DNA of 64,000 nucleotides from DATKFM01 sp963851215. Lineage in GTDB: Bacteria; Pseudomonadota; Alphaproteobacteria; Dongiales; Dongiaceae. The DNA is taken from positions 248,001-312,000 of the forward strand of contig CAWKOG010000014.1 in the NCBI GenBank assembly GCA_963851215.1. The letters are read 5' to 3'. The notes under the pieces are model-generated. The model saw only the letters and a program-made list of their open reading frames with translations. It searched no databases and was not told the origin of the DNA. Numbering within the stretch: position 1 is the stretch's first letter; the number at the start of each line of letters is the position of its first letter. Positions 30,415 to 39,586 of this stretch are shown here, in pieces. The position numbers and the translations under genes were made by a program.

Positions 30415-31149
30415 GTGGCCCTGCCGAAAGTGGTGGGCCACCGCGGCGCCGCGGCCTATGCGCCGGAGAATACGCTGGAGAGTCTCCGCGAGGCGGCGCG
30501 GCGCGGCGTCGGCTGGGTCGAATTCGACGTCAAGCTGACCGCCGACGGCGTGCCCATCGTCTTCCATGACGACAAGCTCGACCGCACGACCGATGGACAG
30601 GGCTCGGTGGCGTCGGCCGCCTTCGAGCGGCATCCGCCGGCTGGATGCGGGATCGTGGTTCGCGCCCCGCTTTGCCGGTGCCCATGTGCCAAGCTTCCGC
30701 GAGGCGCTCGAGCTGGTGCGGGATCTGGGCCTGGGCGCCAATATCGAGATCAAGCCCTGCCCCGGCCGCGAGGCGGAGACGGCGGAACGGGCCGTGGCGC
30801 TGATCGCAGGAGCAGTGGCCCGCCCGGCGGCCGCCGCCGCTGATTTCCAGCTTCAAGCCGGCCAGCCTGGCGGTCGGTGAAGGCCAAGGCGCCCGCCCTG
30901 CCCCGCGGCCTGCTGCTCTATGAGGACGGCCTGCCGACCTGGAAGCGGGATGCCCGGGACCTCGCCTGCACGACCGTCCATTGCAGCGAGCACAACATGA
31001 CGGCCGCCTGGGCCGCGGAGATCCGCGCCCTGGGCTATGGCCTGGCGGCCTATACGGTCAATGAGCCGGCGCGGGCCCGCGAATTGATGACGTTTGGTGT
31101 GCAGTGCATCATTTCCGACGCGCCCGATCGCATCCTGGCGGCGGTCTAA
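30415..31149 (+). CDS. glycerophosphodiester phosphodiesterase (frameshifted)
   Basis: GDPD-family enzyme that hydrolyses glycerophosphodiesters to glycerol-3-phosphate and an alcohol. Motifs are GHRGAAAYAPENTLES (catalytic His/Arg/Glu), EFDVKLTADGVPIVFHDD (metal ligands and catalytic His) and NIEIKPCPG. The frame moves by one base three times: near 30625-30630 (AFSGIRRLDAGSWF when fixed), near 30810-30835 and near 30870-30874 (SLAVVKAKAPALPRG when fixed). The repaired length is about 244 residues. No signal peptide is present, so it is cytoplasmic. GTG 30415 is the start, 25 bases after pnp. Confidence 0.9.
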
Positions 31150-31266
31150 GTCACGTGAATGTTTGCGCTTAATAGGGTAGGCATGGGCGGTGGCGCCGCG
31201 ATCCGGTCTTGCCTATATAGGCCGGTATCCCGGATCATCGGCTGAAGGGAATCGAAACAGGCGCGC

Positions 31267-32668
31267 ATGAAAGCTCTCAACCCCGTCATCATTTCCGGAC
31301 AAGGAGGTCCTGCCGCTGGTCGAAGGCGGCAAGGGCATCTCCGTCTCCAATGGCGAGAGCTCGGGCGCCTGGGCCGACTCCGGCGGCGTCGGCACCTTCT
31401 CCGGCGTGAACGCCGATTCCTATGACGCTGACGGCAAGCTGATCCCCCAGGACTACCATGGCCGCACCCGCCGGGAGCGCCATGAGGAACTGGTGGCCTA
31501 TGCCATCCGCGGCGGCATCCAGCAGGCGCGCATCGCCCATGAGATGTCCGGCGGCCGCGGCCGCATCCATATGAACGTGCTGTGGGAGATGGCGGCGTCG
31601 GAGCGGGTGCTCCATGGCGTGCTGGAAGGCGCCAAGGGCCTGATCCATGGCGTCACCTGCGGCGCCGGCATGCCCTATCGCATCGCCGAGATCTGCAACC
31701 AATATGGGATCTACTATTATCCGATCGTTTCCTCCGCCCGCGCCTTCCGCGCTCTCTGGAAGCGCGCCTATCACAAGTTCCGCGATCTGCTGGGCGGCGT
31801 GGTCTACGAGGATCCGTGGCTGGCCGGCGGCCATAACGGCCTTTCCAACAGCGAAGATCCCACCAAGCCGGAATCGCCCCTGCCCCGCGTCGCCGAACTC
31901 CGGCGCACGATGCGCGACGAATGCGGACTGGGTGCGACACCGATCTTCATGGCCGGCGGCGTCTGGTTCCTGCGCGAATGGGCGGAATGGATCGACAATC
32001 CCGAGCTCGGCCCGGTGGCGTTCCAGTTCGGTACCCGGCCGCTGCTGACCCAGGAAAGCCCGATCTCCGATGCCTGGAAGCAACGGCTGCTGACGTTGAA
32101 AGAGGGCGACGTCTTCCTGAACCGCTATAGCCCGACGGGCTTCTATTCATCGGCGGTCAACAATCCCTTCATCCAGGAGCTGCGGGAGCGCAGCGAGCGG
32201 CAGGTGGCCTACAGCCAGGCGCCTGTCGGCGAACATGTCTGGCCGTTCCCGGTAGGCGCCCGCGGCCGCCTGGTCTATCTCACGGCGGCGGACCGGCTGC
32301 GGGCCGAGGAGTGGGTCGCCAAGGGCTTCACCGAGGCGATGCGCACGCCGGAATCGACGCTGATCTTCGTCAACTTGCCGAAGTCGCGGGAAATCCTGAA
32401 CGACCAGGTGAACTGCATGGGCTGCCTCAGCGCCTGCCTGTTCTCGAACTGGGCGCAGAACGAGGAAGGCAGCACCGGCAAGAAGGCGGACCCGCGCTCC
32501 TATTGCATCCAGAAGACGCTGCAGGAGATCAGCCATTCCACCCAGACGGAGGACCAGCTGATGTTCGCCGGACATAATGCCTATCGTTTCAAGGACGACC
32601 CGTTTTACAGCAACGGCTTCATTCCCACCGTGAAACAGCTCGTCGATCGCATTGCGACCGGCGATTGA
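31267..32668 (+). CDS. nitronate monooxygenase-like flavoprotein with C-terminal Cys cluster (frameshifted)
   Basis: FMN-dependent TIM-barrel enzyme of the NMO / 2-nitropropane dioxygenase family, about 467 residues. The N-terminus is MKALNPVIISG. One spare base near 31301 separates it from KEVLPLVEGGKGISVSNGES. FMN-binding loops are VTCGAGMPYRIAEI, WLAGGHNGL and FMAGGVWF. Near the C-terminus four cysteines occur as C-x2-C-x3-C-x22-C (codons at 32414, 32423, 32435 and 32504). This resembles the [4Fe-4S] site of 2,4-dienoyl-CoA reductase-type flavoproteins and is not part of minimal NMOs. The substrate is unknown. Confidence 0.8.
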
Positions 32669-32918
32669 GCGGCAATCCCCCGGCCAAACCGCAGGCGGTC
32701 CCGCTCCTGGCGCGGCAGCGGTATCAATAGTCGGTTCTTGAACAGGTCTGACCGGTGCGTTCCCACAGATAGGGGATACTTTCGCTCGCGTAACGCCCGG
32801 ACCGCACCAGACCCTTACAATTTCTCCAACAATTCAGTTAACAAGCTGAATTTTCACCTTTATTTCTGATTCATCTTGGATTACTCTGCGCTTGGTGTGA
32901 TCGTCGCAAGGTTGGATC

Positions 32919-33329
32919 ATGAATCTGCGCCCCTTTGCCCCCGCCATTGACCGCCTGAAGTCCGCGGGCCTGCGCCCGACGCGGCAGCGGCTGGCCTTGG
33001 CGCGCCTGCTGTACGACAGAGGCGACCGCCACGTGACGGCGGAGCAGCTGCATCAGGAAGCGGCGTCATCGAACGTGCGCCTGTCGCTGGCCACGGTCTA
33101 CAACACGCTGCACCAGTTCACGACGCTGGGCATGCTGCGGGAAGTTGTGGTGGAGCCCGGCCGTTCCTACTTCGACACCAACATCGGCGAGCATCATCAT
33201 TTCTTCGACGAAGATACGGGCGAGCTCGCGGACATCCCGGGCGAGCAGGTGGAGCTGACCCGGCTGCCGCCGCCGCCTGTCGGCGCGAGGATCAGCCGCG
33301 TCGACGTCATCGTACGCTTGAAGCGCTAG
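32919..33329 (+). CDS. irr: iron response regulator Irr (Fur superfamily)
   Basis: A 136-residue Fur-superfamily protein of the Irr type, the main iron/haem-responsive regulator in many alphaproteobacteria. The winged helix is LRPTRQRLALARLLYD with LSLATVYNTLHQF. The Irr-type metal/haem region reads GEHHHFFDEDTGELADIP. It lacks the Cys-x-x-Cys of classical Fur. The 250-base AT-rich gap upstream (32669-32918) has no gene and may carry its promoter. An Irr-box-like palindrome lies 34 bases downstream, in front of the rubrerythrin cassette. Confidence 0.92.
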   Translation: MNLRPFAPAIDRLKSAGLRPTRQRLALARLLYDRGDRHVTAEQLHQEAASSNVRLSLATVYNTLHQFTTLGMLREVVVEPGRSYFDTNIGEHHHFFDEDTGELADIPGEQVELTRLPPPPVGARISRVDVIVRLKR

Positions 33330-33362
33330 TTCTAGTTTCAAAAACAAAAGAATGCGGGATAG

Positions 33363-33389
33363 ATTAGACACGCTCTAATCTATTGACAA
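33363..33389 (+). promoter_or_regulatory. Irr-box-like palindrome overlapping a promoter
   Basis: GATTAGA (33363-33369) and TCTAATC (33375-33381) form a perfect seven-base inverted repeat with a five-base spacer. The core TTAGA-N5-TCTAA has the layout of the iron control element bound by Irr in rhizobia. A TTGACA -35 hexamer follows at 33384-33389; the matching -10 region (AGATTA at 33408-33413) is weak. The site stands 117 bases before rubrerythrin, so a bound regulator would be expected to block that promoter. Confidence 0.6.
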
Positions 33390-33497
33390 CGTATTGGCAT
33401 GGTCGCAGATTAGTGTCGGCAGTGAGTTCATAAAGCCACGTCCGCAGGCAAGCGGACGCATTCGCCCCGTCATCAGCATGTTGCGAGGGAGACAAAG

Positions 33498-33917
33498 ATG
33501 AAATCGCTCAAAAGCACCAAGACCCTTGATAATTTGAAGGCCGCGTTCGCCGGCGAAAGCCAAGCGAACCGCCGCTATTTGTATTTCGCCCAGAAGGCCG
33601 ACGTCGAAGGCTACAACGATGTGGCCGCCGTGTTCCGCTCCACCGCGGAAGGCGAGACCGGCCATGCCCATGGCCATCTGGAATTCATGGAATCCGTCGG
33701 CGATCCCGCGACGGGCGAGCCGATCGGCGCCACCGATCTGAATCTGAAGGCGGCCATCGCCGGCGAGACCCACGAATACACCGACATGTATCCGGGCATG
33801 GCGCGCACCGCGCGCGATGAAGGCTTCGACGAGATCGCCGACTGGTTCGAGACCCTGGCGAAAGCCGAGAAGTCTCACGCCGGGCGCTTCCAGAAGGCGC
33901 TGCAGACGCTGACCTGA
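33498..33917 (+). CDS. rubrerythrin-family diiron protein without rubredoxin domain
   Basis: A 139-residue four-helix bundle of the rubrerythrin/erythrin type. Metal-binding helices are visible as AFAGESQANRRYLYF, TAEGETGHAHGHLEF, IAGETHEYTDMY and AKAEKSHAGRFQ. The C-terminal rubredoxin domain (two C-x2-C) of classical rubrerythrin is absent, so electrons must come from another protein. A peroxide-reducing or iron-storing role is likely. It heads a cassette with an Fe-S protein and a DUF3501 protein, and lies behind the Irr-box-like site. GGGAGACA precedes the ATG. Confidence 0.92.
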   Translation: MKSLKSTKTLDNLKAAFAGESQANRRYLYFAQKADVEGYNDVAAVFRSTAEGETGHAHGHLEFMESVGDPATGEPIGATDLNLKAAIAGETHEYTDMYPGMARTARDEGFDEIADWFETLAKAEKSHAGRFQKALQTLT

Positions 33918-33954
33918 TCCACGCGGAATTTATTCCGCCGGCATCGCTTCCATA

Positions 33955-33987
33955 GGGGCGGCCCGGGCTGCCGGGCCGCCCCGGTTT
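33955..33987 (+). terminator. strong hairpin after rubrerythrin
   Basis: GGGGCGGCCCGG (33955-33966) and CCGGGCCGCCCC (33971-33982) form a perfect 12-pair stem with a four-base loop, followed by GGTTT. The T tract is short. It may act as a partial terminator that lowers expression of the downstream Fe-S and DUF3501 genes relative to rubrerythrin. Confidence 0.55.
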
Positions 33988-34067
33988 CCATCACAGGTAC
34001 CCAAGCCCAACATGCGTCTAAGCTGTGAGTTCCGGCCTTAGGCGCGGCGGGCACAGGCCGTAAGAAG

Positions 34068-35406
34068 ATGCGCGAAGGTAGTCTCGACGCCCCGACCCGT
34101 CATCCCATCAACTGGGAAGATCCCGATTTCTGCGACGCCGGGAAACTCGATGCGGAAATGCGCCGCGTCTTCGACATCTGCCATGGCTGCCGCCGCTGCT
34201 TCAATCTCTGCGACAGCTTCCCCAGGCTGTTCGATCTGATCGATCAGTCGGAAAGCGGCGAGCTGGACAAGGTGGCCAGCAAGGACTTCAAGCCGGTCGT
34301 CGATGCCTGCACGCTCTGCGACATGTGCTTCATGACCAAGTGTCCCTACGTGCCGCCCCACGAATTCAATCTGGATTTCCCGCATCTGATGCTGCGCTAC
34401 CGGGCGGCCGAGCTGCGCCAGGGCAAGCTGGCTGTCATGGAAAAGCAGCTCACGGAAACCGACCGCAACGGCAAGCTCGGCTCGGCGCTGGCGCCGCTGG
34501 CGAATTGGGCGACGGCGGCTGACAACAAGCTGACCCGCCCGGCGATGGAGAAGATCGCCCATGTGGACCGCAACGCAGCACTGCCGACCTTCAATCGCAA
34601 GACCCTCATGCGGCAGGCGCGCGCGGAGGCGCCCGAGATCAACAAGCAGGCGCCGGCTTATGGCCGCAAGGCGGTGATCTACGCCACCTGCTATGGCAAC
34701 TACAACCTGCCCTCGATCGGTCTCGCTGCGCGGGCGGTGCTGGCGAAGAACGGGGTGGAGACCGAAGTCGTTTATCCCGGCTGCTGCGGCATGCCGCAGC
34801 TTGAGCATGGCGACCTTGCCCGCGTCGCCGAGAATGCCCGCCGGGTCAGCGCCGAACTCGCGCCCTGGATCGACAAGGGCTATGACGTGGTCGCCCTGGT
34901 GCCGTCCTGCGCCCTCATGCTGAAGTTCGAATGGCCGCTGATCGAGACCAAGGATCCGGCGGTGAAGCGGCTGTCGGACGCGACCTTCGACATCACCGAA
35001 TATGTGGTCGATATCAGCAAGCGCGAAGGGCATGGCGCCCGGCCTGAAGCAGCTCGATGGCGGCGTCGCCCTGCATATCGCCTGCCACGCGCGGGCGCAG
35101 AACATGGGCCAGAAAGGCGCGGAAATGCTGCGCCTGATCCCCGGCGCCGATCTCCAGGTGATCGAGCGCTGCTCCGGCCATGGCGGCTCCTGGGGCGTGC
35201 TCAAGGGCAATTTCGAAACAGCGCTGAAGGTCGGCAAGCCGGTGGCCCGCTCGGCGCGGGAGTCCGGGAAAAAGTATCTTGCTTCGGAATGCCCGCTGGC
35301 GGGCCTGCATATCCAGCAGGGCATGGAAAAGGTGCCGTCGGAAAAGCCGGCGCCGGCGGCCAGCCAGCATCCGATCGAGATTCTGGCGCGCGCCTACGGA
35401 CTCTGA
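34068..35406 (+). CDS. heterodisulfide reductase-related Fe-S protein (GlpC-like; frameshifted)
   Basis: About 446 residues. Two ferredoxin-like cysteine clusters lie near the N-terminus: CHGCRRCFNLC and CTLCDMCFMTKCPY. Two cysteine-rich (CCG-type) domains follow, PGCCGMPQLEHG and the variant ERCSGHGGSWGV. This is the architecture of GlpC/HdrD-type electron-transfer subunits. The frame shifts by one base near 35025-35032 (REGMAPGLKQLDGG when the spare C is removed). It lies between rubrerythrin and a DUF3501 gene, a trio that recurs in alphaproteobacteria. Acting as the electron donor to the rubrerythrin is a reasonable inference, since that protein lacks a rubredoxin domain. Confidence 0.85.
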
Positions 35407-35424
35407 AGCGGAACGGAAGCGTTG

Positions 35425-36015
35425 ATGACCATGAAGCACGAAATCACCCGCGCCGACCTGATGCCGGTCTCCGAATACGCCAAGGTGCGCAAGGACCGGC
35501 GCCAGGCCCTGGTGGCGGCAAAGCGCAATCGGCGGCTGCATGTCGGCCCCTATGCCACCTTCCACTTCGAGAACTATGACAGCATGTGGCATCAGGTTCA
35601 CGAGATGCTCTACATCGAGAAGGGCGGCGAGGCGCAGATCGAGGACGAGCTGCGGGCCTACAACCCGCTCATCCCCAACGGCCGCGAGCTGGTGGCCACC
35701 GTCATGTTCGAGATCGATGACGAAAGGCAGCGCCGCAACTTTCTGGCAAAGCTGGGCGGCGTCGAGGAAACCGTCGCATTTCGTTTCGACGGCGAGACGG
35801 TGCGCGGCGTGCCGGAGGCGGACATGGACCGCACCAATGCCGCCGGCAAGGCCTCGTCGGTGCAGTTCATCCATTTCCCGTTCACGCCCGAGCAGATCGG
35901 CAAGTTCCGCCAAGCCGGCGTCGAGGTCACGCTGGGCGTCAGCCATCCGGCCTATGGCCATATCGCCATCGTTCCCGAGGCGACGCGGGCCGCCCTGGCG
36001 CAGGATTTCGACTGA
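35425..36015 (+). CDS. DUF3501 family protein
   Basis: A 196-residue protein of the DUF3501 family, function unknown. Typical segments are ITRADLMPVSEYAKVRKDRR at the start and FENYDSMWHQVHEMLYIEKG. Conserved His, Glu and Asp residues suggest metal binding, but no catalytic motif is recognised. ATG 35425 is the start; ATG 35431 is possible. It follows the Fe-S gene by 18 bases and completes the rubrerythrin / Fe-S / DUF3501 cassette. The frame is intact. Confidence 0.88.
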   Translation: MTMKHEITRADLMPVSEYAKVRKDRRQALVAAKRNRRLHVGPYATFHFENYDSMWHQVHEMLYIEKGGEAQIEDELRAYNPLIPNGRELVATVMFEIDDERQRRNFLAKLGGVEETVAFRFDGETVRGVPEADMDRTNAAGKASSVQFIHFPFTPEQIGKFRQAGVEVTLGVSHPAYGHIAIVPEATRAALAQDFD

Positions 36016-36030
36016 CCGGCCGCGTCCCGC

Positions 36031-36552
36031 CTATTCCACGGCTTCGCCGGGATAGACGCCCCAGAACTCGTCGCGCTTGAGCCAGCCGCCATAGCTGTCG
36101 GTTTCCAGCCGGCACCAATCCGTCATCGCATTCGGTCAGGCGGCCGATGACGCCGGCCTGCAGCCGGGCAACGCCGGACGCGCTCGCCATCGGCTCATGC
36201 CTGAGGATGCGTTCGCCGCCGATCACCAGCGCGCCGCGGCGGCCATCCAGCATGCTCTGATGCACCCAGCCGACGGTGCCCTGCCAGTCGCGGATCTTGC
36301 GCCAGGATTCGAACTCGGCCACCACTTCCACCGGCATGCCGCGGCGCTGATAGATCCAGACGATGGGATAGTTCGAGCCGGGGCCGGTGCGCAGGTTGAT
36401 CTCGTTGCTGCGCAGGGAGACGAAGCGGGGCAGCGGCAATTGGGTTTCCGTTCCCACCGCTGACTGCGGCGGCGAGCGGGCAGCGGCGCCGCCGCCAAGG
36501 CGAGCAGGACGGCCAGACTCCGCCAGCGGCGCAGCATCGCCATCGCCTTCAT
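36031..36552 (-). CDS. secreted SH3-domain protein (frameshifted)
   Basis: About 174 residues, with a signal peptide (MLRRWRSLAVLLALAAAPLP) and two bacterial SH3-like repeats. The first has VSLRSNEINLRTGPGSNYPI and WQGTVGWVHQSML; the second ends WCRLETDSYGGWLKRDEFWG. Such proteins bind the cell wall or other periplasmic partners. Two frame breaks are inferred. One near 36460-36480, after the signal peptide, is best explained by one missing base. One near 36122-36128 is a spare base. The stop is then at 36031-36033. It is convergent with DUF3501 and divergent from the dehydrogenase gene. Confidence 0.82.
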
Positions 36553-36742
36553 CGGTATCGCCTGATGTCGCCGGTCACGCCGCTGACCTAGCGGTTTGCC
36601 GATTCGCGGTCAAGCACCCGCGAGACCGCAGAGGCCACCGCCGGGGCCGTGCTGGACAAGCCCAGCCCCAGTTGCTATGGCACGCGAACCCCCGCAAAGC
36701 GCCGCAGAATTGGCGCCTTCGCAACTCCAGCCGGTGCAAGCC

Positions 36743-37728
36743 ATGGCGCAGAAACCCCTCGTGATCGTGACCCGGAAGCTGCCGGACGCGATCGAAACCC
36801 GGATGATGGAGTTGTTCGAGGCCCGGCTCAATCTGGACGACCGGCCGATGACCCAGGCGGCGCTGATCGAGGCCGCCAAGGCCGCCGACGTGCTGGTGCC
36901 CACGGTCACCGACCATATCGACGCCGCGATCCTCTCCCAGGCCGGACCCAAGCTGAAGTTGATCGCCTCCTTCGGCACCGGCGTCGACCATATCGATCTC
37001 AAGACGGCGCGGCAGCGCAACATCACGGTCACCAACACGCCAGGCGTCCTGACCGAGGACACCGCCGACATGACCATGGCCCTGATCCTGGCCGTGCCGC
37101 GGCGCCTGGCGGAGGGCGAAAGGCTGATCCGCTCCGGGCCAATGGACGGGCTGGGGCCCGACCTCGATGCTCGGCCACCGCATCTGGGGCAAGCGGCTGC
37201 GGCATCATCGGCATGGGCCGCATCGGCACCGCCGTGGCGCGCCGCGCCCGCGGCTTCGGCCTGTCGGTGCATTACCACAACCGCCGCCGCGTGCATCCCG
37301 ATCTCGAGCGCGAGCTGGAGGCGACCTATTGGGAGAGCCCGGACCAGATGCTGTCGCGCATGGACATCATCTCCGTCAACTGTCCCCACACGCCGGCGAC
37401 CTATCACCTGCTGTCGGCGCGCCGCCTGAAGCTGATGCAGCCCCACGCCTATATCGTCAACACCTCGCGCGGCGAAGTGATCGACGAGAATGCGCTGACG
37501 CGGATGCTCGAGCGCGCGGAGATCGCCGGCGCCGGCCTCGACGTGTTCGAGCATGAGCCGGCGGTAAATCCGAAACTGCTGCGGCTGAACAACGTGGTGC
37601 TGCTGCCCCATATGGGATCGGCGACGATGGAAGGCCGCATCGACATGGGGGAGAAGGTGATCATCAACATCAAGACCTTCGCCGACGGCCACAAGCCGCC
37701 CGACCGCGTCATCGAGTCGATGTTCTGA
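36743..37728 (+). CDS. D-isomer-specific 2-hydroxyacid dehydrogenase (frameshifted)
   Basis: About 327 residues of the glyoxylate/hydroxypyruvate/phosphoglycerate dehydrogenase family. Substrate-side segment: FGTGVDHIDLKTARQ. The NAD(P)-binding GIIGMGRIGTAVARRARGFG follows. The catalytic Arg, Glu and His are in NTSRGEVIDENAL, GLDVFEHEPAVN and LLPHMGSAT. Two single-base insertions break the frame: near 37150 (MDGWGPTSMLGHRIWG when fixed) and near 37200 (KRLGIIGMGRIG when fixed). ATG 36743 (MAQKPLVIVTRK) is the start I prefer. Glyoxylate reductase is the likeliest activity. Confidence 0.88.
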
Positions 37729-37767
37729 CGAACTCGCTCGCCGGGATCGTGCGGAGACGAAAACAAA

Positions 37768-37791
37768 GGGCGCCGGAAATCTCCGGCGCCC
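37768..37791. terminator. bidirectional intrinsic terminator
   Basis: GGGCGCCGGA (37768-37777) and TCCGGCGCCC (37782-37791) form a perfect ten-pair stem. It lies between the ends of the convergent dehydrogenase and lipoprotein genes. On the minus strand it is followed by CTTTGTTTT, so it should terminate the lipoprotein transcript best; on the plus strand only TT follows. Confidence 0.7.
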
Positions 37792-37841
37792 TTCGTCTAT
37801 CCGTTGGCTGGACAGCGAACCTCGCCGCCCGCAGCCGAAAT

Positions 37842-38036
37842 CTAGTTGCTGGTTCCCGTCGTTCCGGTGGTGCCCGTGGTTCCGGTCGTGCCGGTGGTCC
37901 CGGCAGCGGGTTGCTCTGTCGTGCCCGTGGTACCGGAGGCTGCACCTTCCTCCTTCTTCTCTCCGCAGGCCGCCAAGCCCAGCAGGGAGACGATTGCCAA
38001 CGCCGACATCAGCGACTTGTTCAACAGCTTCATCAT
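37842..38036 (-). CDS. small lipoprotein with Gly-Thr-Thr repeats
   Basis: A 64-residue protein. A lipoprotein signal peptide ends in the lipobox LAAC (lipidated Cys near residue 24), followed by an acidic/basic linker GEKKEEGAA. The mature tail is low in complexity, with about seven GTT or related units. TAGGAGG two to three bases before ATG-ATG is the strongest Shine-Dalgarno in the window, which argues for a real gene. A terminator hairpin follows the stop. Function unknown; entericidin-like small lipoproteins are similar in size but lack this tail. Confidence 0.75.
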   Translation of the reverse strand: MMKLLNKSLMSALAIVSLLGLAACGEKKEEGAASGTTGTTEQPAAGTTGTTGTTGTTGTTGTSN

Positions 38037-38317
38037 AATCCTCCTACATGCGACCGAGCCGCAGGAACTTGATTATCCGCCCCATGCCATCGCCGAACTC
38101 GTGGCAAATAAATGGCGCGGCCGCTATCTCTGTGACACCGGCGACCGGACGAAATGGAAACCCGCAGCAATTGAGCGGCGAAACATAAGTGCGAAGTTGC
38201 TGATGCTACAATGTTTCTCGTGCAGCGCCGCGCGTGCGAGTCAATTTGTCGCAGCGTTCACGCGCATGCCGTCATACAATTCCCATGCGCCATGCGCATG
38301 GCTGCTCGCAGCGGAAT

Positions 38318-39110
38318 TCAGGCGGAGAGCCGCAGATCCTTGATGCTGGCTTGCGGGCCGCAGAGCGCGCAGGCGGGATCGCGCCGCGTCTTGATCTTGC
38401 GGAACATCGTGTCGAGTCCGTCATACACCAGCAGATGACCCGACAGGCTCTCGCCGACGCCGATGATTTCCTTCAGCACTTCCGTCGCCTGCAGCGATCC
38501 CACCATGCCGGCGATGGCGCCGAGGATTCCCGCCTGCTCGCAGCGGGGAATCAGATCGTCGGGCGGACGTTCGGGAAACAGGCAGCGATAGCAGGGATGC
38601 GGCGGCCCGAGATGGGCCTTGAACACCGATATCTGCGCATCGAAACGCAATAGCGCCGCGGAGACCAGCGTCTTGCCCGCGAGATAGCACGCGTCGTTGA
38701 GCAGGAAGCGCGTGGTGAAATTGTCACTGCCATCGGCGACGAGATCGAAGCCGTTGATGATGTCAGCCGCATTGTCGGCGGTGATGCGCTGTTTGATAGG
38801 GGATGACTTTCACATCGGGATTGAGCCGCGCCAGCAATTCGACCGCGCTCTCGACTTTCGGCCGCCCCACCTGATCCGTCATATGGATCACCTGTCGCTG
38901 CAGGTTCGAGAGATCCACCGTATCGTCATCGATGACGCCGATGGTGCCGACACCGGCGGCGGCGAGATAGAGCAGCATCGGCGCGCCGAGGCCGCCGGCG
39001 CCGACCACCAGCACCTTCGATTGCAGCAGCTTGGCCTGTCCCTCTTCGCCGACTTCGTCGAGGATCAGATGGCGCGCATAGCGCTCGAACTGGCTGTCGG
39101 TGAATTCCAT
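38318..39110 (-). CDS. moeB: MoeB/ThiF/HesA family adenylyltransferase (frameshifted)
   Basis: E1-like enzyme that adenylates the C-terminus of a small sulfur-carrier protein (MoaD or ThiS type). The nucleotide loop is VLVVGAGGLGAPMLLYLAAA, and the substrate region is DDDTVDLSNLQRQ. Two C-x2-C pairs (CYRCLFPE and CALCG) bind structural zinc. One spare A near 38790 shifts the frame (PYQQRITADNAADIINGFD when removed). The repaired length is about 264 residues. It lies downstream of dut and coaBC on the same strand. moeB versus thiF cannot be decided from this sequence. Confidence 0.88.
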
Positions 39111-39116
39111 GACGCC

Positions 39117-39581
39117 TTACCCTCCGCTGGCCACGCGCGTGCCCGTGGAGCCGAAGCCTCCCGCGCCGCGTGCACTCTCGCTGAGTTCGGCGGATTCCTG
39201 CCAGGCCACGCGCGACACCGGTGCGACGACAAGCTGGGCGATGCGCTCGCCGCGGCGGATGACGAAGGGCTCGCTGCCGAGATTGATCAGGATGACGCCG
39301 ATCTCGCCGCGATAATCGGCATCGATGGTGCCCGGGCTGTTCAGCACGGTGACGCCCGCACGCAAGGCCAGGCCGGAGCGCGGCCGCACCTGCGCCTCAT
39401 AGCCGCGCGGCAGGGCGATGGAGAATCCCGTGGGCACCAGCTCGCGGCCGCCGGGCGGCAGGATGCGCTCGCCCGATATCGCGGCCGGCAGATCGACGCC
39501 CGCGCTGTCATCAGTGGCATAGGCGGGCAGGGGCAGGCCCGCGCCATGATCCAGCCGCTGTATGTTCACGGTCACCGTCAT
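39117..39581 (-). CDS. dut: dUTP diphosphatase
   Basis: Hydrolyses dUTP to dUMP, protecting DNA from uracil. The 154-residue trimeric type has motif 1 TDDSAGVDL, motif 2 RPRSGLALRAGV, motif 3 GTIDADYRGEIGV, motif 4 RRGERIAQLVVAP and the C-terminal Gly-rich motif RGAGGFGSTG. ATG 39581 (MTVTVNIQRL) is six bases after the coaBC stop. The coaBC-dut pairing is common. Confidence 0.95.
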   Translation of the reverse strand: MTVTVNIQRLDHGAGLPLPAYATDDSAGVDLPAAISGERILPPGGRELVPTGFSIALPRGYEAQVRPRSGLALRAGVTVLNSPGTIDADYRGEIGVILINLGSEPFVIRRGERIAQLVVAPVSRVAWQESAELSESARGAGGFGSTGTRVASGG

Positions 39582-39586
39582 GGCGT

